From JANQEU01 sp965601455 (lineage in GTDB: Bacteria; Bacteroidota; Bacteroidia; Cytophagales; Cyclobacteriaceae), in contig OZ271831.1 of assembly GCA_965601455.1 (NCBI GenBank), forward strand, positions 4,774,001 through 4,838,000: DNA of 64,000 bases, read 5' to 3'. The position numbers and the translations under genes are program-made. The notes under the pieces were generated by a model that did not search any database, had not been told where the DNA came from, and saw only the letters and a list, made by a program, of their open reading frames with translations. Shown piece after piece: positions 9,501-17,023 of the stretch. Position 1 is the first letter of the stretch, and every line of letters starts with the position of its first letter.

Positions 9501-11515
9501 CGGAGTTAACGGGAAAAGCAAATATTACTCAGGGAGGAGTATATGGATCGGGAGAAATGCTTACCAGGGGATCTCTTGCCAAGTCAAATAATATGGCATT
9601 TGAAGAATTTAGATACTCCGCACAACATGCCAGATTTGAAGTCCTTTCTGATGATCCGGAAAAGCCGGCGATGGCTGGTGATGACATTAGACTGAATTTT
9701 GATTTGCAGGACAACATTGCAGATGTACATCCGGAGCAAGCTGGAGTTGCAGCAATTTCCTTTCCATATGCGCAAATGAAAACTTCAATTACAAATGCAG
9801 TTTGGGCACTTGAGGATTCCATTATTACAATGACTAAACCGGAAAATGTACCAATTGAAGACTCTTATTTTTATTCAACTCTTCCAGAACTTGATTCGCT
9901 GTCCTTTAATGGTGAACAGGCGATCTACGATATTACCAGCTACGAATTGAACATAAAAGGGATTCCATATATTGAAGTTGCCGACGCGAGAATAGTACCA
10001 GACAGCGCACAAACGACAATTGGGGCTAACTCGGTACTTCAAACTTTCAAAAATGCTGAGATTCTTTTTGACTACCCTGAGGCCATACATCGACTGACCA
10101 ATGGGTTGATTGATATTCGTTCTAGAAACGCTTTCTCTGGAAAAGCTATGTACCAGCTTCCGGTTCAGGAAGATACTTTCGAGATCGAAATGTCAAATTT
10201 TTATTGGGAAGAGTATTTTTCGGCAGAGGGCTTACCAGATTCTTCGACGGTAGCGAGCGGCAGTGTAGACGAGGCCAGCCATCTGGATGTAGCACCCGGT
10301 TTTCTCTATAAAGGAGCAATGAAACTAGTTGCACATAAGCAGGCTCTTGAGTTAGCGGGTTATGTAAAGCCCGATTTCAGAAGTATACCTGGACATTTTT
10401 ATTGGATCGGTTATGACCGTAAAGACGATGAAACGGAAGTCATTGTAGACATCAATAACTCTACCTATGAGACTGGGGAAAGAGTTTTGGCAGGTATTCA
10501 TTACGGAAATAACAGTGGTGCATTATACACTACCATGATCGAAAAACGAGTAACACCAGGAGATGATGATTTCTTTGTTGCCAGCGGAATCTTTAAATAT
10601 TTACCGGAGTATGCATCATTCATTATCGAAGATCCGGGTAAAACAACTGGTGAGAATTACGAAGGACAAACGCTTATTTACTCAGATTCTACTCAAAATA
10701 TGATTTTTGAGGGGGATGTTACATTCATTAACCCCGATCTAAACCCAATTTCAATACGCTCAGCCGGAGTAGGCACTGGAAACAGAGAGGCGAATGAATA
10801 TGAATTGGAAGCGTTCCTCGCAATGGAGTTAGGGTTGGCTACCTCTGTTTTGGAGCAAATATCAGTGGATGTTCTGGATATTGTTGAACGCTTAGGAAAT
10901 CCTGTAGCCAATGATCTGAGTGAGAATTTGATGTTGAATGTATCTAATATCATTGGCGAGGAAGCTACCAGGGAATACGAGGAGAACTCACTCAAGGATT
11001 ATGTTTCTTTAGTTGAGACGTCCCAGGAGCTCAATAGATCACTGGTTATTTCCAATGTGGATTTCACTTGGAGTAATTCAACTAATTCATGGTACAGCAC
11101 GGGAGCTATCGGACTATCCAATATTGGCCAGGAAGATATCAATGCTCAAATGGATGGTTACATGGAATTCAAGAAGGATGATACCGGCGGTGATGTGATG
11201 AATTTGTTTTTTCAGGCGGCACCAGGATCCTGGTATTTCTTCAGTTATCAAGAAAATAGTCTCCTGATATACACATCTAACAGAGAGCTTAATGCAGAAA
11301 TTGCTGAAACTTCCAATTTTGGAAAAGCCCGCGTTGGTGAATTGGTTTTCATTGCAGGTGAAGAAAATGAGACACTAAAATTTATTAATGACTTCCGAGG
11401 CACCTACCTGGGAATAGATGATCCATATAATTTAGTTTATCCTGATGATGTCAGTCTGGATGATTCAAATTTCGAAACGATTGAAAAAGACGACGACGAT
11501 GGATTTGGCTTTTGA
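6575..11515 (+). CDS. Giant secreted protein with Trp-Gly-Asp-rich segment, function unknown
   Basis: Read from the TTG at 6575 it has 1646 residues and begins with a clean signal peptide (KRAIWILIIILTSSGAIKSQA); the in-frame TTG at 6536 would bury it inside prmA. Residues about 30-160 look helical, then comes an acidic EEEE/EEP linker, then a low-complexity segment at about 198-261 with ten Trp residues set in D/S-W-G repeats. The remaining 1350 residues are strand-rich with evenly spaced Gly and aromatics, resembling a long beta-sheet or OstA-like architecture. It ends in an acidic DDDDGFGF tail with no T9SS sorting domain. I cannot assign a function. It lies between prmA and an M20 dipeptidase in one transcription unit. 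Confidence 0.85.
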   Translation: MKRAIWILIIILTSSGAIKSQALSEDPQVFLTQATALLERGNSEAYKKVSYDFNNVWTTNLTSEQQQSIISLAKKMEKKGYKLHPHFRHFFAYLAFAVTQAGVQRDELNEILEINHQVLQTLGYDQYKEFLWTMNIFLGDRYLDLTKTLRSRAEGGSKKFKMLDEVIVEEEEIEEEPLPEIVKEPLIVEEPVVEASADDWGSTSTDSWGNDDGWGSSTDSWGDDSWGSNDDWGTPSTDSWGDETSWDSSTDDAWGSEESWGTSEAEIPEPVIPDRPEVSPVITNYAMMVKMRYNHPVVQGPVLELNDVQLMLITRYDSMIVDDVDGNQLLGSKMFVGSKGTVAWPPDNQRNRGAKVSLSDFSVRVDRGDFWTPNATLTFPGKFTGETEGSFKWKSIRRPVNSLSSYPIFKSYDTDVTLELDPGRVTYSGGIELRGNQLFGSAESRAMGTLTILDERGRTVIFRSRHFEIQDSVVTSANAAFTLLDGTDSIFHPSVSMEYIIPTKQLVAVRTKQYNATPFRSTYYSLAFGVDQIRWNMQYDSLDLNISQGKDLVPATFESDDFFNPVRFKRLAGQWGFHPIVIAVNYCRKYQIDQFNTLELSNEYGVDIRLINGAMKMLEQYNFCEYDNLSGTVVLFDKAFHYYDASAQKVDYDNLFIPSHMERASNATLRLDSGEIFVRGVEKFFITADWKIAIMPSEEEVTIEQGRSLVFNGELEAGDFDYKGKDFHFNYDEFVMDMPQIDSIRISIPIPDSIPHKPGEKMPLANHLTETSGVLYIDRPDNKSGLKDIENYPYFISNSEAVVYFDGQEVLDGAYDKSVKFIVPPLEVDDTDTDSASAIFFPGSFNSGGIFPTFEDTLSIQSDLSLGFVHNIPKEGYNLYGTPAKTYEKIYLSNRGIRGGGIIDFLNSQIHSADFIYYPDSVTADGHYGIIRPGQVGTASFPEAEMGRFRMYWLPRKDSMYLQTVEEPFKFYNATAELTGKANITQGGVYGSGEMLTRGSLAKSNNMAFEEFRYSAQHARFEVLSDDPEKPAMAGDDIRLNFDLQDNIADVHPEQAGVAAISFPYAQMKTSITNAVWALEDSIITMTKPENVPIEDSYFYSTLPELDSLSFNGEQAIYDITSYELNIKGIPYIEVADARIVPDSAQTTIGANSVLQTFKNAEILFDYPEAIHRLTNGLIDIRSRNAFSGKAMYQLPVQEDTFEIEMSNFYWEEYFSAEGLPDSSTVASGSVDEASHLDVAPGFLYKGAMKLVAHKQALELAGYVKPDFRSIPGHFYWIGYDRKDDETEVIVDINNSTYETGERVLAGIHYGNNSGALYTTMIEKRVTPGDDDFFVASGIFKYLPEYASFIIEDPGKTTGENYEGQTLIYSDSTQNMIFEGDVTFINPDLNPISIRSAGVGTGNREANEYELEAFLAMELGLATSVLEQISVDVLDIVERLGNPVANDLSENLMLNVSNIIGEEATREYEENSLKDYVSLVETSQELNRSLVISNVDFTWSNSTNSWYSTGAIGLSNIGQEDINAQMDGYMEFKKDDTGGDVMNLFFQAAPGSWYFFSYQENSLLIYTSNRELNAEIAETSNFGKARVGELVFIAGEENETLKFINDFRGTYLGIDDPYNLVYPDDVSLDDSNFETIEKDDDDGFGF
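7166..7357 (+). repeat. Degenerate Trp-Gly/Asp-Ser repeat region within the giant secreted protein
   Basis: About 64 codons made almost only of Asp, Ser, Trp, Gly, Thr and Glu, with units such as STDSWGDD and SNDDWGT recurring at irregular 6-9 residue intervals. At DNA level the shared words are GATAGTTGGGG-like, so this is a coding repeat of imperfect period and not a microsatellite. It probably forms a disordered or adhesive linker. Confidence 0.8.
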
Positions 11516-11538
11516 TATCTTTGCCAAAATCGTTATCA

Positions 11539-12909
11539 ATGACTCCAATAGAATTTCAATTAAAGCATAAGGGAAGGTTCCTGGAAGAGCTTCTGGACCT
11601 TCTTCGCATTCCTTCAATAAGTGCAGACAGCGACTACAAGAATGATGTTAAGCGGGCGGCAACATTTTTGGAAGAGCGATTTAAAGAATCGGGTGTAGAT
11701 CTCGTGGAAATCTGTCCTACAGCAGGGCATCCAATTGTCTTTGCTGAGAAAAGGGTGAGCGACGATTTACCGACAGTACTTATTTACGGCCATTATGATG
11801 TCCAACCTCCCGATCCAATGGATTTATGGGATTCACCTCCTTTTGAACCAGTCATTAAGGATGAGAAAATATATGCCAGGGGAGCTTGCGACGACAAAGG
11901 TCAAATGTACATGCATATCAAGGCTTTTGAATCTCTTGTGAAAACCGATAGCCTTCCCTGCAATGTAAAATTTATGATTGAAGGGGAGGAGGAAATTGGT
12001 TCCGACAACCTTGAAACATTTGTGAAGGAAAATAAGGAGAAACTAAAAGCCGATGTTATCTTAATTTCTGACACTTCTATCATCAGTAATGAGACCCCCT
12101 CAATTACTGTTGGTCTAAGAGGACTAAGCTACCTGGAATTGGAAGTAACAGGACCGAGTCGTGATCTGCATTCAGGAGTGTATGGAGGTGCAGTTGCAAA
12201 TCCCATTAATGCACTTTGTCGATTAATAAGTGATGTTCTAGATGATAATGGACATGTGACCATTCCAGGATTTTATGATGACGTTGAGGAATTAACATCC
12301 GAAGAAAGAGAAGCAATGGCTCGTGCTCCATTTGATTTGGATGAATATAAAAAGGACCTGGAGATTGATTCTGAGAAAGGTGAAGAAGGCTATTCCACCA
12401 TTGAAAGAGTGGGGATCAGACCAAGTTTTGACGTAAATGGAATATGGGGAGGTTATACCGGAGAAGGTGCAAAAACGGTATTACCTTCAAAAGCATATGC
12501 CAAAGTTTCCAGTCGACTCGTTCCAAATCAGGACAGTAAAAAAATCATGCAATTACTATCTGATTACTTCAGGAAAAATGCTCCAAAAGGCGTGAAAGTA
12601 AAAGTAACACCCCATCATGGAGGAGAGCCAGCGGTCATACCCACTTCATCGGTAGGTTACCAGGCAGCTTCAAGGGCATTTGAGGAATCCTGGGGAAAGA
12701 CACCAATTCCTACAAGGGAAGGAGGTAGTATACCTATTGTTGCCTTGTTTGCAGAAGAACTAGAATTGGATTCTATTCTAATGGGTTTTGGATTGGATTC
12801 GGATGCGATTCACTCTCCAAATGAGCACTACGGATTATTCAACTTTTATAAGGGTGTTGAGACAATATCTCATTTTTACAGGTTTTTCTCCGAGATGTCT
12901 GGAAAATAA
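11539..12909 (+). CDS. M20 family dipeptidase (carnosinase-like zinc peptidase)
   Basis: A 456-residue metallopeptidase of the M20 family that hydrolyses dipeptides or acylated amino acids. Metal ligands follow the family order: GHYDVQPPDP (His85, Asp87), ARGACDDKGQ (bridging Asp119), EGEEEIGS (catalytic Glu and metal Glu near 150), and the late IHSPNEHYG His. The DLHSGVYGG dimerisation-domain motif is present. The ATG at 11539 is preferred over the TTG at 11512 because the upstream residues are not conserved-like. No signal peptide, so cytoplasmic. It closes the uvrA-tpiA-prmA chain and could process peptides imported by the cell; that link is inference. Confidence 0.92.
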   Translation: MTPIEFQLKHKGRFLEELLDLLRIPSISADSDYKNDVKRAATFLEERFKESGVDLVEICPTAGHPIVFAEKRVSDDLPTVLIYGHYDVQPPDPMDLWDSPPFEPVIKDEKIYARGACDDKGQMYMHIKAFESLVKTDSLPCNVKFMIEGEEEIGSDNLETFVKENKEKLKADVILISDTSIISNETPSITVGLRGLSYLELEVTGPSRDLHSGVYGGAVANPINALCRLISDVLDDNGHVTIPGFYDDVEELTSEEREAMARAPFDLDEYKKDLEIDSEKGEEGYSTIERVGIRPSFDVNGIWGGYTGEGAKTVLPSKAYAKVSSRLVPNQDSKKIMQLLSDYFRKNAPKGVKVKVTPHHGGEPAVIPTSSVGYQAASRAFEESWGKTPIPTREGGSIPIVALFAEELELDSILMGFGLDSDAIHSPNEHYGLFNFYKGVETISHFYRFFSEMSGK

Positions 12910-12954
12910 CAAATTACGTATAGTCCTTAACTGTTGATATTTCGTATAAATCGA

Positions 12955-14970
12955 ATGATGAAAAGATTAGGATCACTTCTACTGTTTCTTCTTTCCGTAA
13001 GCATTTTACCCGCTCAGATACTTGAGCCGGCAAAATGGTCTATTGAGCTCGAACCGGGATCCCCAAAAGTTGGTGAGGAAGTGGTTATCAGGTTTACTGC
13101 CGAGATTGATCCGGAGTGGTACTTGTATTCTTCGGATTTTGATCCCGATTTAGGACCAATGGTAACGGAATTTGGATTTGACTCTGCTGATACTTACGAA
13201 TTAATTGGCGAGATCATACCCATTCAGCCCAAAAGAGGTTACGATTCATTGTTTGGTGGCTATTACACCTATTTTAAGAACACTGGCGTATTCGAACAGC
13301 GTATAAAAGTCTTGAGTCGAGATTATCAAATAAAAGGGTACTATGCCTATCAGGTCTGTTCTGACATTACCGGTCAATGTATTCCTTTCGAGGACGAATT
13401 TGCTCTTGGTTCTATTTCTCTGAAGGAAGAAGTGCCTGTCCAGGAAAGTGGAAATTCAGGGAAAACTAGTCTACTCAAACAGCGAGATGTCAATGATCCT
13501 TATGCATTGTGGTCGTTTATGGTTGTTGCGTTTCTTGCAGGATTAGCCGCTCTACTTACACCATGTGTTTTTCCGATGATACCTATGACGGTCACCTATT
13601 TTACGGGAAGAGACAATAAGAAAAAGGGTAGAGTCAGGAATTCCCTTATCTACGGACTTTCGATTATTGTAATTTATGTAGTAGTTGGACTGCTTCTGGC
13701 TCCATTCATGGGACCCGAAACGGCCAACGATCTTGCAACAGGCTGGATACCTAATGTACTGTTCTTTGTTGTTTTTGTTGTTTTCGCCCTATCATTTTTC
13801 GGGCTATTCGAATTAACACTACCGCACTCCTTTGTAAACAAAGTGGATAGACTAGGGGATAAGGGAGGTTTCCTAGGAGTATTCTTCATGGCCCTGAGCC
13901 TTGTATTAGTTTCGTTTTCCTGCACAGGGCCACTAGTTGGAAGTATTCTGGTTGAATCTGCTGGAGGATTAATATTGAAGCCCGCACTTGGGATGTTGGC
14001 TTTTTCTGCTGCTTTTGCTATTCCATTTACTTTATTCGCTTTATTTCCAGGTTGGCTATCTTCTTTACCAAAGTCTGGTGGTTGGTTGAATTCAGTCAAG
14101 GTGGTACTTGGGTTTCTTGAACTTGCCTTTGCCTTCAAATTTCTAAGCATAGCAGATCAAGCGTATCACTGGAATATTCTCGATAGAGAAGTTTATTTAT
14201 CTATCTGGATTGTCATTTTCACTTTGTTGGGATTCTATCTTCTGGGGAAAATTCAGATGCCAGGAGACTCCAAAAAATCGGAGACATCTGTTGGAGGACT
14301 TGTGTTAGCCATAGCCACTTTCTCCTTTGTTGTTTATCTCATCCCTGGTTTGTTTGGTGCGCCATTGAAATCCCTGGCAGGCTATCTCCCTCCGATTACC
14401 ACGCATGACTTCAACCTGGTCCAAATCCTAAAGGAGGGGAATGTCTCCGAGAAAAGTTATATCACCGATCAATGTGAGGATCCTATTTATGACGAATTCC
14501 TTGAATTACCTCATGGATTGAGAGGATATTTCGATTACGACCAGGCCATTGCATGTGCAAAAACACTAGATAAGCCTGTTTTTATAGATTTTACCGGTCA
14601 CGGTTGTGTCAACTGTCGGGAAATGGAAGCCCGTGTATGGTCGGACCCAGAAATCCTTAGAAGATTACAGAATGACTTTATTCTTACTGCTCTTTATGTG
14701 GACGATAAAACAGAATTGCCCGAAAGTGAATGGTATAAATCAAAATACGACGGGAAACTGAAGAAAAGTATCGGCAAACAAAACGCAGATTTTCAAATCA
14801 CAAAATTCAATAACAACGCACAACCCTTTTATGTAATACTCGATCCAGATGGAAATTTATTAACCACACCTAAGGCCTACGACTTGAATGTGAGTACTTT
14901 TGCAGCGTTTTTAGACGAGGGTTTAGAAAACTATAGCCCTAAACTTGATCGCCTATTTTCTAGCAACTGA
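12955..14970 (+). CDS. dsbD: DsbD-type thiol:disulfide interchange / cytochrome c biogenesis protein
   Basis: A 671-residue inner-membrane electron conduit that passes reductant from cytoplasmic thioredoxin to the periplasm. After a signal peptide (MMKRLGSLLLFLLSV) comes a periplasmic immunoglobulin-like domain with Cys135 and Cys142, then eight or so membrane helices carrying the CcdA-type pair LTPCVFPM (Cys204) and FSCTGPLVG (Cys323), and a C-terminal thioredoxin-like domain with GCVNC (about 550-553). All three cysteine pairs are intact. The ATG at 12955 is chosen over a TTG at 12934 because it begins the signal peptide. It shares one nucleotide with the next gene (TGATG). Confidence 0.94.
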   Translation: MMKRLGSLLLFLLSVSILPAQILEPAKWSIELEPGSPKVGEEVVIRFTAEIDPEWYLYSSDFDPDLGPMVTEFGFDSADTYELIGEIIPIQPKRGYDSLFGGYYTYFKNTGVFEQRIKVLSRDYQIKGYYAYQVCSDITGQCIPFEDEFALGSISLKEEVPVQESGNSGKTSLLKQRDVNDPYALWSFMVVAFLAGLAALLTPCVFPMIPMTVTYFTGRDNKKKGRVRNSLIYGLSIIVIYVVVGLLLAPFMGPETANDLATGWIPNVLFFVVFVVFALSFFGLFELTLPHSFVNKVDRLGDKGGFLGVFFMALSLVLVSFSCTGPLVGSILVESAGGLILKPALGMLAFSAAFAIPFTLFALFPGWLSSLPKSGGWLNSVKVVLGFLELAFAFKFLSIADQAYHWNILDREVYLSIWIVIFTLLGFYLLGKIQMPGDSKKSETSVGGLVLAIATFSFVVYLIPGLFGAPLKSLAGYLPPITTHDFNLVQILKEGNVSEKSYITDQCEDPIYDEFLELPHGLRGYFDYDQAIACAKTLDKPVFIDFTGHGCVNCREMEARVWSDPEILRRLQNDFILTALYVDDKTELPESEWYKSKYDGKLKKSIGKQNADFQITKFNNNAQPFYVILDPDGNLLTTPKAYDLNVSTFAAFLDEGLENYSPKLDRLFSSN

Positions 14971-16247
14971 TGTTTGACAGAATTATATTCATACTGCTTT
15001 GGGCTGTGATTATCAGCTGTCAAAGCAACAAATCTCAAGTTCAAATCGAAGATCCTCCGGTGTTCGAGAACGACAGTATATCAGTAACACCTACCAATCG
15101 ATTTGTTGTATACGGGTATGAAATTGATTCCAGCCAGTATGCTACAGGCCGAATTCGTTGGAACCAAACGCTTTCCGTACTTCTTGATGACTACTATGTT
15201 TCATCCGAAAAAATCTCCGAATTAGCCCGCGCATCCAGAGATGTATACGATGTTCGAAGATTAAAAGCGGGAAAGGATTACGTCCTGATTCATAAAGGGG
15301 ATAGCTTGAAAACAGCTCTTCAATTTATTTTTGAACCTGATGAGCGATCTTATGTCATTTATAATTTCAGCGATTCGGTTTACGCAAAGCAGGTCCAATT
15401 ACCGGTTAATATTGTTGAAAGAGAGATCTCAGGGGTAATTAATTCGTCACTGTATGAGACCTTGATGGAAGCCAATGCGAGTCCGGAGTTGGTAAGTAAA
15501 TTAGTTGATGTTTTCGCGTGGCAGGTTGATTTTTTCCGAATAAACAAAGGAGATCGTTTCAAGGTAATCTATGAAGAAGAGCAGGTTGCTGGAAAATCTG
15601 TGGGGATCACAAAAGTTATCGGCGCATACTTTCAGCATTATGGTAAAGATTACTACGCAATTCACTTTCAAGGTAGTGAAGGTATAGACTATTTTGACGA
15701 GCAGGGTAACAGTTTGAGAAAGACGTTTTTGCGCTCCCCGTTAAAATACTTTCGAAGGATCAGTTCCAGGTACAGCGGCAGAAGATATCATCCAGTATTG
15801 AAAAGGTATAAGGCTCATCTCGGTACGGACTATGCCGCAGCTCCGGGAACACCCATTCGTACTGTAGGAGATGGTGTCGTGGTTGAAGCGAAATTCCAGA
15901 AGTACAACGGAAATTATGTAAAGGTCAGACATAACAGTAATTACACCACCCAATACCTTCATATGCAGAAGATAAAGACAGGTATTCGTCCAGGAGTAAA
16001 AGTTAGTCAGGGTCAAACGATCGGTTATGTTGGGAGTACCGGCTTGGCCAACGGTCCTCATGTTTGCTTTCGGTTTTGGAAGAATGGAAGACAAGTTGAT
16101 GCGCTTAAGGTTGATCTTCCACCATCTGAACCTATTGATCCGTCACGTTTAACCAGCTTCCTTCATGTGAAAAACAAGATAATTCATCGGTTAGATCTTG
16201 TTGAATTCCAAGAACCGAAGGTATTATTAGCAAAAGTTTCAAACTAG
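14970..16247 (+). CDS. M23 family peptidoglycan endopeptidase, lipoprotein, HxC variant
   Basis: A 425-residue predicted outer-membrane lipoprotein: signal helix ending in the lipobox IISC (Cys17). The middle region resembles the N-terminal domains of Bacteroidetes M23 peptidases, and the C-terminal LytM domain has HLGTD (zinc ligands His283 and Asp287), the YLHMQ histidine (331) and the final motif as HVC (364-366) where the usual sequence is HxH. The last zinc ligand would therefore be Cys366, or the enzyme may be inactive. Substrate would be murein cross-links. It starts by TGATG overlap with dsbD, suggesting joint expression in an envelope-maintenance unit. Confidence 0.92.
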   Translation: MFDRIIFILLWAVIISCQSNKSQVQIEDPPVFENDSISVTPTNRFVVYGYEIDSSQYATGRIRWNQTLSVLLDDYYVSSEKISELARASRDVYDVRRLKAGKDYVLIHKGDSLKTALQFIFEPDERSYVIYNFSDSVYAKQVQLPVNIVEREISGVINSSLYETLMEANASPELVSKLVDVFAWQVDFFRINKGDRFKVIYEEEQVAGKSVGITKVIGAYFQHYGKDYYAIHFQGSEGIDYFDEQGNSLRKTFLRSPLKYFRRISSRYSGRRYHPVLKRYKAHLGTDYAAAPGTPIRTVGDGVVVEAKFQKYNGNYVKVRHNSNYTTQYLHMQKIKTGIRPGVKVSQGQTIGYVGSTGLANGPHVCFRFWKNGRQVDALKVDLPPSEPIDPSRLTSFLHVKNKIIHRLDLVEFQEPKVLLAKVSN

Positions 16248-16250
16248 CGA

Positions 16251-16273
16251 AACAGGAAAGGTTCTTGTTTTAC
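16251..16273 (+). terminator. Weak candidate stem-loop after the M23 gene
   Basis: AAACAGGAA and TTCTTGTTT can pair across an AGG loop with one G-U pair, directly after the M23 stop codon. Only a short T-run follows, and the right arm overlaps the -33 box of the next promoter, so it may be a terminator or simply chance. Confidence 0.3.
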
Positions 16274-16293
16274 GCTAAATACCCTATTTTTCC
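16266..16293 (+). promoter_or_regulatory. Candidate promoter for the OmpA gene pair
   Basis: TTG (16266-16268), a 17-nt spacer and TATTTTTC (16286-16293) fit the relaxed Bacteroidetes TTG-N17-23-TAnnTTTG pattern with one mismatch in the last base. Predicted start near 16300 leaves a leader of about 20 nt. Confidence 0.45.
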
Positions 16294-16319
16294 GTTTCAT
16301 TAATCAATCTGTCTTGATT

Positions 16320-17012
16320 ATGAGATATTTTATATACTCGTTTTTAATAGTTTTTGCTCATTTGTCAATTGCTCAGGATGAAGGAGGGAACCTTATAAAG
16401 GTCTATGGCAAAGTTCTGTCAAATGTGGACAGCACTGGTCTAAGTGCCACAATATTATATGAGAAACTCCCCTATTATGACGATATGGGAATAGCCCATA
16501 CCGTAGGTGATGGAGACTTTGAATTTCATTTGCTAGAAGGTACTACTTACAATATTCGAATAGAAGGCCTCGTCAACTATGAGCCATATTTGGAAGAAGT
16601 GTCTATTGAAGATACCGATGGAGGCTCAACCGAGCATGTAGACTTTTATGTAACCCGCGTGGAAGAGGAAGAGCTGATAACTCTTGATAATCTGAATTTT
16701 GCTTCGGGAAGTGCGGTGATTCGCCCTGGTTCTTATCCATCGTTGAATAAGTTTATCGAATACGTTAATGAACGACCTGATCTGCTGATCCGTCTCGAAG
16801 GTCATACGGACTTCGCGGGAAATGCTGATGCGAATTTACGTTTATCAGAAGCGAGAGTACAAGCCGTGACAGAATACATCACCAAAAATGGTGTTAAGAA
16901 ATCCAGGGTTACCTATGAAGCATTTGGAGGTAGCCGGCCTCTGACTCAGGATAGAACACCGGAAGCGAAAGCGAAAAACCGTAGGGTTGAAGTACGTCTT
17001 ACACGTCAATAA
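16320..17012 (+). CDS. OmpA family protein with N-terminal carboxypeptidase-regulatory-like domain
   Basis: A 230-residue exported protein. The ATG at 16320 begins a signal peptide (RYFIYSFLIVFAHLSIAQ). Residues about 25-115 look like a beta-sandwich of the CarboxypepD_reg type (KVYGKVLSN, GDGDFEFHLLEG). The C-terminal OmpA/MotB domain binds peptidoglycan: NLNFASGSAVIRPGSYPSL, LEGHTDFAGNADANLRLSEARV and the AKNRRVEVRL ending, with the diaminopimelate-binding Asp and Arg present. No outer-membrane barrel is seen, so it is probably a periplasmic anchor. The next gene has a related C-terminus and begins 11 nt later. Confidence 0.92.
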   Translation: MRYFIYSFLIVFAHLSIAQDEGGNLIKVYGKVLSNVDSTGLSATILYEKLPYYDDMGIAHTVGDGDFEFHLLEGTTYNIRIEGLVNYEPYLEEVSIEDTDGGSTEHVDFYVTRVEEEELITLDNLNFASGSAVIRPGSYPSLNKFIEYVNERPDLLIRLEGHTDFAGNADANLRLSEARVQAVTEYITKNGVKKSRVTYEAFGGSRPLTQDRTPEAKAKNRRVEVRLTRQ

Positions 17013-17023
17013 AGAACTAGTCG

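Noticed and set aside
13674..14150. 158-codon open frame on the minus strand inside dsbD
   Set aside because: It is antisense to the membrane core of DsbD, whose cysteine motifs are intact; the translation has no recognisable features and low-complexity Pro/Asn/Thr content.
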